Shown piece after piece: positions 32,837 to 44,115 of a stretch of 64,000 nt of DNA (positions are counted from its first letter, which is position 1; each line of letters starts with the position of its first letter). The translations under genes and the position numbers were made by a program. Under the pieces are notes generated by a model. It worked only from the letters and a program-made list of their open reading frames with translations, was not told where the DNA came from and did no database searches. Location of the stretch: assembly GCA_030512335.1 (NCBI GenBank), contig JAULSU010000001.1, positions 7,006,001 to 7,070,000 of the forward strand, read 5' to 3'. Source of the DNA: Immersiella caudata. Lineage: Eukaryota > Ascomycota > Sordariomycetes > Sordariales > Lasiosphaeriaceae.

Positions 32837-33710
32837 GGGAGTGACGCCGTAATGTTTGCTGGAGTTGGTTGGACTTGGGATATGCCGATGGATGGTTCTC
32901 ATGATAGAATAGGGAAACGGTGCTCCGTCCGGAAATGATCGAAGGCGCATGGGCATCTGGAATCGGTCTGGGTGGGGTTTGGGAATGACTGTGAGTGCTG
33001 GCCCAAGCCAATACTTCGGAGGAAGGTCTGGCTGCTCACCTGTATCATAGGCCGGCTCAATTCGGCCGCTGTATAATGTGTATAGTTACACCCTAGATTT
33101 GGCCGTGGCGTCAGATGCACAGCAAGCTACGCTTGCGAATCCTGTGCATGAGTGGCTGCTTGCTCACTCAGGGATCCTGGCTTCTCCCCTCTCCCTTCGC
33201 CCCCCTCGTCTCTGGGCGCCTGTGTTGCATTTTTCAGCTCCTCTCCAGTCGTTTTTGTCCCCCACGACGTTCGAGACAGCGCTTTGTCCGACGTCACCGC
33301 CGCCTCTGATTGGTCTCCTGCTTTCATTGACCATTCAAGGTTCTCGGCGTGGGCTGACCGATCGATGGCTGTCCCGTCATGTGAGAGGAGATGACAGACG
33401 GGCAGACGGGCAGGCGGCCGAGTGGTCGCGGCGGGAGGGAGCCGCGGTGCTCTTCCATGTCAGGCCGAACACGGCAAGTGTCCGAGACAAATGGCTCCTT
33501 TCTGGGACAATTTCGTGTTCACATAGCACCGTTCCCTATAAATACCCTGGGGACGTTTCGGTGTGGAAGTGATTCTTGTCGCCGCTGTCTTGTCTTTCCC
33601 CTGTCTTATACCTGACACCTTCGCACATCTTTCTTCTCACTGTCCTGTCTCTCCCCATAACGGTCTCGTGTCCATACGAACACTGCATGTAGGGTCACCC
33701 TACATCCACC
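32837..33710. other. intergenic region
   Basis: It contains the 3' end of Aim11 and a C/T-rich leader at about 33580-33700 for the next plus-strand gene. A TATA-like ctataaat lies at 33536-33543. No gene seen. Confidence 0.5.
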
Positions 33711-34584
33711 ATGTTTCGCATACAAGTCTTTCGCTACCGCTACCGCGAGCCTCCTCCTGCTCCAAGCTCATGTGTCTACCTCGAATCTCCGCAAGACATC
33801 CACACCCTCTCTTCCTCTCCCAACCCCCACGTCCACTCTTCGCCCTATAACAACTCGCCTCAGAACCTCATCCTCATCCGTGAACGCGGCGGAGCGTCAG
33901 ATAATCACGTCCAATGGATCTCAGCTGAGCAGATCGAACCGATCACGCCGTACCGCGGGACTTCGTTTGCTCATGGGATTGTAAGACGGGCGAATTGGGT
34001 GAATGAGGTGGGGCAGATGGTTTGGGTCAGGTCGGATCAGGCCTTGATGAAGGGAAGGGGGAGTTGTCCGGCAGTGAATTTGGCATTGTTGAAGAGTGTG
34101 GAGGTCAGGATTGGTAAGTGCTACCTTTCTTCTCGTTGGTTCATGGGAGCAAACAGGGGCTCATGAGGAGTCGCGGAGAGAGGGTGATGACGGACCCGAC
34201 CGTCATGCTATTGTTTTGATGTTGGGACGGGGATGGGTGCTGACTGGCTGACCTCCAATAGGGGACGTAACGTGGCAAGCAGATAAAAGGGAAAAGGCGG
34301 ACGCGGGCAGGAGGAGAGACGAGAGCATGAGAGATTGTGGTGGTGGGAATGCACGTTTGGGGAATAGGGGCCGGGAGCCGGATTGCTTCCGTGGCCCACT
34401 CACGCTGGCGGGACCGGAGTATCGATTTGCTGGAGCCCGGCTCAGGATGTGTCTCATGGCCAGCGGAACGGACGAGAATGGATGGCAGACCGGCGTGTTA
34501 GAGACTTTATCGCTTGTGGATTTGGAGAGGTATTATGAGGATGTCGGCTCCGGAACGGTAAGGCCCTCTCAAGGCTCGTCGTGA
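33711..34584 (+). CDS. hypothetical two-exon protein
   Basis: Exon 1 is 33711-34113 and exon 2 begins at 34262; the join is in phase (RIG/DVTWQ). The protein ends either at TGA 34582-34584 (about 242 residues) or, if a gtaagg donor at 34558 is used, with a TGA directly after the intron (232 residues). It has no signal peptide or membrane helix. Recognisable stretches are NLILIRERGG, HVQWISAEQIEP, VNEVGQMVWVRSD and LVDLERYYEDVGSG. The ATG context (accATG) and the C/T-rich leader with an upstream TATA-like box support a real gene. I do not recognise the family. Confidence 0.6.
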
Positions 34585-35356
34585 TGTTGGCTGACCGTAT
34601 TGGCAGTGAACAAGCAAACTCCCACGCTTGAAGCGTTCGGTGCGCCTGAAGAATCGAGCATGGTTAAACAACATCATCGTCGACAAGTCAACGAATGTAG
34701 GACCGCATTGGAATTAGAATATGTATCTTTTAATGTGAGCCCTGCCAAAAAGGGGCTACCTCAGTTGAACGACTCACCGCGCCACAACCCTCTCTGGATG
34801 CACCCAGAACTTTTTGCACTCTCTAGAGTGGTGTTCCGTTGCCCATGGCACTTCTAGAACACGAACACAAAGGTGTCTCGGTCAGAATTTGTCAGACATT
34901 TGACGGAGCTTTCAGTGAGACGTACTCTCCCGCCGACAACCGGACTCTGTCCACGAATCAAAACAGCATAATAATCCCCAATTATCGTCCTACCCGACTC
35001 GGAGCCCCTAACCCTTTGAGAATGTCTATTTGCGCCGTACTATCCGTCTATAGGCACCGTATCCCCACACGTAACACACCACCACCACCACCACCACCAC
35101 CACCACCACCACCACCAACATTGCGGCAACCCCCATTACTGCTACGCCGGAGGCTTTTTTCAGCGCCAGGGAGGTATTGAAAGTAGCTTCTAAAGTCCTT
35201 TTTAAATAATTCTAATACCTCCTTTGAGCTAATAATAGGCCTTGGGCGTAGCTATAGCAGGGCTGCCGTAGCCGTGGTGTGGTGCAGAGTCAACGGTTAT
35301 GCGTGGCATACGCTGCATATAGACATCCTCAACCCTTTACCACAGTCTAGACTAAA
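34585..35356. other. intergenic region with CCA microsatellite and A/T-rich patch
   Basis: Contains the trinucleotide tract at 35080-35118 and an A/T-rich patch at 35180-35250 (ttttaaataattctaatacc and similar), unlike the surrounding GC-rich DNA and suggestive of a decayed repeat. No gene supported. Confidence 0.45.
35080..35118. repeat. (ACC)n trinucleotide microsatellite
   Basis: About 13 uninterrupted copies of the CAC/ACC trinucleotide. It lies in intergenic DNA; the proline run it would encode belongs to no supported gene. Confidence 0.95.
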
Positions 35357-35822
35357 ATGCCGTCCCTTGTGTCCTTTTCCCTGGAACCCGGCACACCTGC
35401 AGACCCATCGCTTTCACCGCGCCGGGAATGCCCCACTCTACCCGGCCTAGCTCCCACGGCCATGATCTCATTCCCGCTCCGTCATCATCATCCCACCCAC
35501 TAACTTGTGCCGCGCCGCCCGAGACAACCAGGTCTCACTTCGGCGCAACACTCACCTTGCTACCCTAGCCGGTCGGTCAGAGTCATGGCTGTCCAGTCGA
35601 AGCCAGAAGGATGCCGAAGCCGAGGACCCATCACACTCCCATTCCAGCTTTACTGCTCATCTCATCCTTTCCGGGAAGCTAACAATCACGTACCTTAATG
35701 ACCCTGCTGAGAACAGGGTAAAGACAACATACGCCGTGGGCGACCGTATCGATGTTGCTGCAGGGAGGGTACACGAGGTCTGGATGGGTGAGGAGGGATG
35801 CACGTATGTGATGGGGGCATGA
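35357..35822 (+). pseudogene. cupin-domain gene, apparently broken in the middle
   Basis: The C-terminal part (35577-35822) is a clear cupin half: DPSHSHSSFTAHLILSGKLTITYLND, then YAVGDRIDVAAGRVHEVWMGEEGCTYVMG. HSH gives the metal-binding histidines and GRVHEVW the later one. Upstream, an ATG at 35357 starts SLVSFSLEPGTPADPSLSPRRECPTLPGL, which looks like the N-terminal strand of the same family, but this frame stops at TAA 35501-35503 and is not in frame with the cupin half. A gtctca to ctaccctag interval (about 35532-35575) could be an intron, but does not restore the frame. Either a lesion is present or I have missed an intron. Function unknown. Confidence 0.5.
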
Positions 35823-36314
35823 TAAAATGCCATACTCTGGGACTTTCAGTTGTTCACCTTACCCACCCGACGCTTCTGCGTCCTAGTGTAACCCTTCACT
35901 CGCCATCCGAGTCAGTCTTCCTTTCGCCTTCGGCACTCCCCAAAACGCGACCGAGATTGCCCGTCCTACGCAAAATAAACGTACGCTGAGTATCCGCTGA
36001 ATAGGGGGTCTGAGACAGAGCCCTCCCATTCTAGGTCCTTGGTGAGAACACAGAAAAATTTGCCAACCCACTGTGGCTGGGATGCCTTACGATGCCTTTT
36101 GGCTCAAGCTACTCCTCCAAGGCTTTACAGACCGAGCATCAGTCCTGCGATCACCACACCACTGGTTACTGTATCTATTCCTGGACCGCCCGACCACCCT
36201 AGACGCGCATCAGCTGGAACATGCATCATGGCAGCAATCAGACAAGCAACACGGTCGCCTAGCGATTGAAACATCCCATCTTTGTTGTACCGTTCGTGCG
36301 TTCTCTCTCTTCGC

Positions 36315-36331
36315 TCTCTCTCTCTCTCTCG
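36315..36331. repeat. (CT)n microsatellite
   Basis: A short CT dinucleotide run followed by cgagagaaag, making an imperfect inverted repeat around the junction. Intergenic. Confidence 0.85.
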
Positions 36332-37155
36332 AGAGAAAGAGGCAAGGGCTCGAGAAGCTCAAAAACAATTGCCGACGCTCAATCCCCAGGGGCCAGATCA
36401 TCATCTCGTCTCTCGAGCGATCTCCCTCGCTAGTGCAAAAAGGCAGCGGTTTCTAGAAGCGACAAAAGAAGGGCCGAGACCACCCAAAAGGTCGGTGCAG
36501 CGCTAGAAGGAAATGTTTCAGACGTCGCCGCTCCTGGTTTCGACCGAACGGCGACGAGCTAAACTCACCAAGCGCTGTCAGCCATCTTTTTACCTTATTA
36601 CCTTAATCTGACCAACCCCCCGCCTAAGGTTTTGGCCCAGCCCGGAAGTCAGCGTGGGATTGTACTGGTCATGCTCAGTGGAACCAGAAAAGGTAGATGA
36701 CTGGTTGACGTGAAGCGATGATCTGGATAATGTAAGTATGAGCTTCGTCCGGCAAGACGAGGGACAAGCGCCGGCAGTCACAGATCTGGGTGACGCTGAA
36801 GTACAGGCGACGTTCGAGTCAAGAAATGCGCTACTGTGCACAGGATCGTCCCGCATCCATTCGAAGTAAAGAGAGGTAAGGGACTTGCAGTGGCAGGACG
36901 AGTCGGTCGGACTACGCGAGCGTCAGAGCGGGATCTGCCTGAACAACACTTTGTTTCCATGCTGGGCTCCCAGTGATTGGTGTCGCAGCGTCTTTTGCCG
37001 GCAGTTTTTGGTCTTGAGTGTTCATGCGTTCCCGCACCACCCGAGTTTCGTTGTTTCTCCCCGAAGCCGGTCTGGGGACCCAATCAACGGGCGTTTTACT
37101 ACTGTCAGTCCGCTGGAACTTCTCAACCTGTCTCAGCTGAGAGCCGCCAGGCGAG

Positions 37156-37313
37156 ATGGCCAAACGTTCTTGGCCATTGGCCGTTGTTGTTTGGGGTAAG
37201 TTGCGGCTCTGTCCACTTTCGATGAGATCTTGATTATTTCATTTGCAGCGGTGCCGTTGAACGGATGGAGCCGCGCCGCGGAGGGTGATGTCAGACGGCA
37301 TTTGGTCAGGTAG
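37156..37313 (+). CDS. possible 34-residue spliced micro-protein
   Basis: An ATG in good context (gcgagATGGCC) begins MAKRSWPLAVVVW. A strong gtaagt donor at 37196 and a ttgcag acceptor ending at 37248 define a 53-bp intron of typical size, and the joined frame continues AVPLNGWSRAAEG to TAG at 37311-37313. The peptide has a basic start and a short hydrophobic core. There is no homology argument, and such arrangements can arise by chance. Confidence 0.18.
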
Positions 37314-40300
37314 ATGAAGGAGCGAGGACAGCCGCCAAGAGATTTGATTGACTGTGCTTCCGACTTCCGATTTTCCGATCGAGTTCTGGTGGCTTGCGCG
37401 ATTGATCGTGGGGGGTTGAAAACGCGCGATTGGCTTCCTGCGGGCTGGTGGCCAGGCCCTTCCCCCACCATAAAAGTGGAACCGGGCCGACAGGGGTAGG
37501 GGTCCATCCAACACATCGGCAGATTTCATCGACCATCAAACCCAGCAGAAGCTGGCCCGCCATCATGATCCCTCCTCTATCGAACCGGTCTGGGAAAGGG
37601 TTGGCGTCTGGGCTCTTGAGGTCCTCCATTTGCTTGCGATACCCGCCCGAGCCAGCGTCCGCCGAAAGCTCGGGTGGTCGGGCATGCTTCTCGAGACGGT
37701 GTTTTCGCGTTTTGTCTCACACGTGGCCCGCGTTCAGCACGGAGGCGCTTTCCCATCACGGCTTCGTTGTCTGGTACAGCCAATGGTAATCTCTCGAGAT
37801 GCGCGCCGCGCCAACCGATTCGTGGAACATCGTAGACCGCCAGTCGTCCCGTTCACCGTCTGCTTCAGCTCGAGATGCTCGCGCGGCGTGGAACCAACAT
37901 GACGGCACGGTGTTTTCCACGTCGTAGGGCCGACATGCTGCTCATGCTCCTCCCGGCTCCCGTCAATATGCCCGCCGTGTGCGTTGCAGCCTTCTCGCGA
38001 CCCAATACTGTCATCTGCTCGGCGCCTCGAGTCTACGCTGTCTACGTATTGAGCAGTTGCCGACGATGCTGTCCCGAGAACAACGCCGAGCCCCTCGTAT
38101 TTCGGGATTTCCGTCAGGAGTTGCTGGTTCTTGACGCCATCTGCTAGAACAGGTGGGGGGAGGCTTGCACAAGAATCTGGTGGTGGAGTGGAGAGTTTTT
38201 GACGCTCAAGCGCGATCCCGGAGATTGGGACCGACCCGTTCAGAAATGAAGGGGAAACCGTGCCATCGAAGGTTAACAAGATTCGCAAACCACATCTGCA
38301 ACGGGGCGCCAATGGTAGAAATCTTGTTTCTTTGCATGCTCGCTGGCTTCTAAGCGTTGCAGTGGTGGTTCGTGGGCGAGGCGTGGCCGACCATTGATGA
38401 CGTTGTAGATCCAATTTGAATGCGACCTTCACCGACCGGGGAGCCTCAGCAAGCAGTCGTCCCCCGCTCTCCCGGCCTCCCTGGCCAGTCAGATGCGGGG
38501 AATCCTGTCTTGCTGGCGGTTGTTGGCTTGTGGTTGGCTTGTTCAAGAATCTGACAAACAGGCTGGTATCCAAGGCCGCTAGGATTCCTGGCACTGAAGT
38601 CACCTCAAATTAACTATGACTTGGAAAAATCATTGCGCTGCATCCGACATTGCCGCTCGCTGGCAGCTTCCGGATTGCAGAAGCGTCTGGAGTGTGAGAT
38701 AGTCGCGGGGCAGGTGCATCTCGAGGCTGGCAAGGTCAAAACGGTGATGTGAATAGCGGCAGCTTCTTGCAAAACGGACCCGCCGCCTAGCGCTAGGATG
38801 CCCAAACGGCTGGGTTCGTGGGGCCGCAAGGTAAGACAGCGGATTGAAAGGGTAATTGGGACATGCTCAAAGCGCGGCCGGGCGCCCTTCAAGAAGCGCG
38901 AAAGGGCACGATGGAACACGGCCAAATAGGCCGCTGTGGACCTTTCGTTGCATCTGAAACACCTCCGCCTAGAGAAGCAGTGGCAGATCCCTTCGTCGCA
39001 GTTGCGGTCAGCAACTCCCGCGGTCCACTGGATTGCCTCGCTGGACGCCCAGACTGCTCGCAGAGACAAGCCCTTGGTCTGCCTTGCATATGTGCAGTGA
39101 CAGCGACATCAAATCAACCATGCTGGGCTTGCGTGTCTCTGCGTGGTTTTCAGCTGGGAAAGCTGACAACCGACCATCAACGATCAGGATAAAAAACGGA
39201 CAGCCAACCGGCCAACTTATAACGTTGCGTTGGATTGGCTACCCGAGATCCGACCAGCTTTGGTCAAATAGTATCTGCCCATTGCATCATCTTGAGCAAA
39301 AAGCAGGCTTTTGCTGGTGGTTGGCACCAGCCTGCGGGGCAACTTCTGCCATCGTCTTTGTGTCGGTATCCCCTAGCCCCGTATCGTCAACATTCGATAC
39401 GAACAAGTATATTAGCAGACGGTCGGCTGTGAGGTCGAGAAAGCTTCCCGTAAATGGTAGTTTTCCAGCCCTCTTCCCCACGGTTTTGGGCTTCAGGAGG
39501 TTATCATAGGGACAGGGGCTGGCATCAGACAGTTCTGCGATACAGGCTCTTCTCTACGCTGCAGTGCCTCCAGCACGGGGGCTGACCCCTCGTCTGAGAT
39601 AACGTGGGAGGATGCATCCATGGGATGTAGCAGCAATCCGTCAGCAGCGAAATCTCGCTCGCTGCACAGCACATTCCTCTCTCAACCAGGCAAACCATCT
39701 TCTCCAAGACTCGGCGAGCTGCATCAATTCCATCACTTCATTTTCTTTCTTCGACCCTGGCCAGCGATCGGTCTCCACCGTCCACGGCCACGATAACTAA
39801 ACTGAACTGCTTTTGGAATCCCTGCCGCAACGGAGGCCGTGCACGTCCCGCACAGCGTCTCCCGGCCGGGGGTGTGCCTGCCACACCCCCTGTCCATCAG
39901 GCGAGCTCCTTCCGCGCGGAACCTGCCTCTCACCTTTCGACCTCACGCACCGCTGGCGTCTCAGATGGCTCCGCTGGGCCTAGCCTGGATCAACGGAGAG
40001 CAGAACAAGAAACGTTCTCGACCCAGGACGGATGGACGGACAAGCCTGTCTGTGACTGGGGATCCACGTCGTTTGGCGTTTTGGCGGCTTGGTGCTCCTT
40101 TGTTCCTTGTGCCTTTGACCTGGCCTGAATAATTAGTTGGAACTATCCGCATCATGGCCAGCCAGCTCCCGACTCCATAATAACAGCCTGCCCACACCTC
40201 CCGGCGGATCGATCCCATTTTTCATGCGTTCGTCGCTTGTTGCTTTGTTTCCCAATCCCTAGACCGGGTCTCGTTTGTGTCTTGTCTTGACTTTATTGCC

Positions 40301-40491
40301 GCTACTCCCATACGCCGCCGCCCCGTCCCCTCATGAACATCAGGACGCCGCGTACTGCTTGTCGCTGACCACGGGTCGGGCTCACGGCATGGAAGTGCCT
40401 ATACTCGCATAGTACTCTCCAGCCGTCCTCCCTCCGCGGGCAGCCGCAGCCGTCGCATCGCTGAGGGCTGCGCCCGCGAGGCTCAGCTACC

Positions 40492-43400
40492 ATGGGCAAC
40501 TCTCAGTCGGCGATTGTCGACTTCGACGCCCACCGGAGGCGGTCCCACAGGCTATCGAAGCCGAAGACGGGCAATCATGCGACAGCAGGACTGTTAAGCC
40601 CCGGAGGCTTCTCAAATAGCTCGAAACGGCACTCGAACGCTCGCATGAGCTTCCTTCCTCCCCCTCCATCACCCGCTTCCACCCCGACGACAGCCTCTAC
40701 CTTTGACGCCGCAACCCACGCCCACGCCGGCCTCGAGCAGCACCACCACCAACAACAACACCCTCATATCGAAAGGAGCGCCTCCGCCGTGTCGGTCCAA
40801 CGCAAGGAGTCGAGGAGGAGGAGCCTCTTCCGTTCCAGGTCCTCGCAGGGCAGCCCGGACCAGGAGCGGAGGCAGAGCAGCCTCGGTCCTTTCTCACGAG
40901 TTGCCGACAGGTTGAGCAGGACCAATTCCATGACGTACGAGTCTGCGCTCTCGTACTATGGGCAGCCGGGTCCTGAAAGGTGAGTAGCTTTTTGTGGCTA
41001 TAAGTTGCGCCGATTGCTGACACCTTTGCGCTTTTATAGCTGGCAACCGCCACCGGCCGGATCTCGAACCTCTTGGAACTACGACATGTCCTCGTATGAA
41101 GCGAAGCGTCTGTTAAACCTCACCGAAGAGCCCAGATTTGAGCTCGCGGCAACAATGTCGGAGAACAAGATGACGGTGGTCACCGAGACCACATGGAAGA
41201 GCTCCAACCCAACACAGCCAACAAACCCTCCGAGCACCACCATCAGTCGAGCAAACTCCGATCTGTCTCTCTACATGCCTGTCAGGCGACGCTCAATCAT
41301 CCAGAAGCCAGGTGTGGCTACGCGGGCAAATTCACTCCGCGACAGACCACCGCCGAGGCCGAATTTCCGCTTTAGCCATCCTCCGACGCCAAACATGTCT
41401 CGGCAGCCGTCTGTTGAATCTTTCAGAAATGGGGTTCTTTCCATGCCGCCAGTGATGCGGGACCCGGAGGTACAGCGTGCAGTGACACCATCCGGAGACG
41501 ACTATCAGTCTACAGGGGCCTTCAAGCTCGGATCCTTGCGCATTGTCAATGGTGCAGCCAGTCCTGGGAGCCCTGAGGTCGAGAAGAGCCGCGGAAGGGG
41601 GGACAGGAGCCAAGGGTTCCCCAGCCCGCACGTAGACTACTTTGGGGCAACACAGGCCGCCCAGCCTGGTGTCACCGCTCCTGGCCAGTCTCCTAAGCCA
41701 CAGGTTGCCTCTCTCAATGTCGAGGCCCCGCCGCCGCGCCGTATCTCTCTCAGCCCTATTCAAACATCCTTTCTCAACCTGGATACCCCGAGTGTTGCTT
41801 CAGGGCCGGCCTCGACGGCCTTGCCACCCACAGCACCTGTTGCGGCCGACTACCTAGCGAATATCACTTTCAGCCCGTTCTCCCTGGAGAACCCTTTGCC
41901 TCTGAGTCCGAAACTCGAAACCACCTCGAAAACCGCAGCAATGGATGACCACTTGTTTGAAGATGAGGCGCATACTGAGTACTCCTCAAATGAGGTTTTG
42001 GATGTTCGAGAGGATGCCAGTGCGAAGCCAAAGATGGAGGTTGACGGAAATGCAGAAGGCAGGGTCTCTCGAACCGATAGCGGTTTTGAGTCTACAAGGA
42101 GCCCTTCCGAGTACTCCCACAAACCCTTGACGAAGGCAGACTCGGGATACAGCTCCAATGTGTCTCTGAGGTCCTTCCAGGCCAAGGCGCAAGAGAGAGA
42201 ACTGACACTGACACTCGAGAAGCGATCCTCGCAGTCAAGCCGTGGGGGAGTGTCCGTGCGGTCGGAAGATCGTAGAAGCTTGAGCTTCGTCTCGGCGGCT
42301 TCCCACCCCATTCCCCCTCAGCGCGAGGCCCCTCCTCCTCCAGTGCCGCCAAAGGACTTCCCCCCTAGGTCCCCGATACAATCGAAGTCGAGCAGTTCCA
42401 CAAAGAAGAGTGGCGCAAGCGTAGAGATATCGAGAACGAGCGTCGGTATCAAAGCTACCCTTCCGCCTGCCCTCCATCTCCCACTACGGAATGGCGGTCC
42501 CAGGTCTCCAGAGTCGATCCCCCGTACACCGGGAAGCGCCAGGTCCGCAAAGTCTGCGCGATCCGATCGGTCTGCCAAGAGCATTGGAAGCCCATCGCAC
42601 AAACCGAGCAAGCTGCAAAGGCTTCTGAGCAGTGCCCGTCGTCCGAACGCCGGGCCACCAACCGTTCACGCTACACATGTCGAAGAGAAGGCTAGCATCC
42701 CTGCAGTTTCGCGGGACGTCGAGCACAAGCTTCAGGAACACACAGGCTTGTTTCCTCTTGCCACCAAGAAGCTTACGCTGAAGCATCGTGCGAGTTTGGA
42801 CACCCTCAAGACTATATTCAGCGTGGGTAGCATGGAGGCAAGTCATGAGGTCGCAAATATCGTCCCTCCTGTTGCCAAGGTGCCAGCATCCGTGGCTGAA
42901 GTGCACGAGACCAAGGAACCTGGTTGGAGGCACACGATTGTCAACGCTGCAGTTCATGTCATTCCTAGGAAACCCGTTCCCAAGAAGCCGCTCTCAGAAC
43001 AGATGTCAGTGAAAGTCAATGGGATGGAACCACCGCCGAAGAGCTGCTCGCCCGATTCAATCCTCCTCGCCGAAGCCGAGCTCAGCACGTATTCTTCTGT
43101 CAGCAATAGCTTGGGGAACAACGCGTATGACAACGCGCTCATCGCCATGGCTGGTGGCGAGGATGGTCCACTGTCGCCACAGATCGTGAGCAGAACTCTG
43201 ACTCTCAATGAGTCGGCAATGCGCCGCTTAGAGATGGGATCACCAATCTCGATCAAGTCTCCCCTTCGCCTTCCCTCACCAGCGCCCCCTAGCCCAGTAG
43301 TTGCGCGAAACGCTAGCCTGGGTGACAAAGCAAAGTCGCCGCCGCCAATTAGCATGATGACCAGGAGGTCGATGTCTCTCAGAGTCCCACAGCCGCTGCG

Positions 43401-44115
43401 GTCGCAGTCTTCCACTGAGCGCCTCAGCCGCCAGGGCAGCCGAGAGAACATCCAGAGTTATCCAGCAGCTCAGCCACCATTGGCTAGAAAGCCAAGCAGG
43501 GATAGTGTCCGAAGCTACCCTGCCTATCCATCCCTCCCAGACAGTGCTTCGGAACGATCCGACCCATCACCTGCTATCCCACCCATGGACCCGCGGCGTA
43601 TCATGGCGTTCCGGCAGTCTCAGTCTTCTAGCTACCAACACCAGAGCTGGGAGACGCAGACTGAGCATGACTATCCTCGACAGGCTTCCAGGTCCAACTC
43701 GATGGTTGGGCACAGCCGAAACAATTCAGTCTCTTCTGCCCCGGGCGGGCACGCTGGGTATGGCATTCAACGCCCTGGCAGCGCCCAGTCATGGCAGGTA
43801 TATTCTGCGAGGCCTCAGCTTCGGCATCGATCCAGCCACGATGGCTTCAACTTGCAACAACGACGCTCCCAGTATGGGCATCCTCCGTCGATGTCGAACG
43901 GCTACACAGCTAAATCCATGTACGATCCTTGGAACAGCAAAGGACAGTTCGACCCCGGCGCCGGACTAGGCCTACAGGACAGCCGATATCCGCCATATGT
44001 TCCCCGTGGTCACCACCGCAATCGCAGCACCAGCCGTGCAATTCCCCATGTGCCTTACCGCGTCCTGCACAGCTACAACTCACCCGCTTACCGAAATGCC
44101 CCTATATGGGGATGA
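40492..44115 (+). CDS. large disordered Ser/Pro-rich protein with N-myristoylation-type start
   Basis: Two exons, 40492-40979 and 41040-44115; 1187 residues, joined in phase at PES/WQPP. The protein begins MGNSQSAIVDF: Gly2 with Ser/Asn context fits N-myristoylation, followed by a basic stretch (HRRRSHRLSKPK) that would add membrane affinity. Most of the rest is disordered, with RRRS-type kinase sites, SPxx and PPxxP motifs, and basic Ser clusters such as SARSAKSARSDRSAKS. The C-terminus is rich in Gln, Tyr, Arg and His. No catalytic domain is visible. A plasma-membrane scaffold or signalling adaptor is possible but is inference. The very long second exon with no stop and consistent codon use makes the gene itself secure. 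Confidence 0.88.

Larger units (their letters stand above)
35823..40491. other. gene-poor intergenic region, 4.7 kb
   Basis: No conventional gene. A (CT)n run lies at 36315-36331. A 289-codon minus-strand frame (38603-37734) has no motif, and I do not call it. A possible short spliced frame at 37156-37313 is listed separately. The last 300 bases are probably promoter and leader of the 40492 gene. Confidence 0.4.

Noticed and set aside
37734..38603. A 289-codon minus-strand frame
   Set aside because: No recognisable domain and no promoter-like leader; mixed composition suggests chance.
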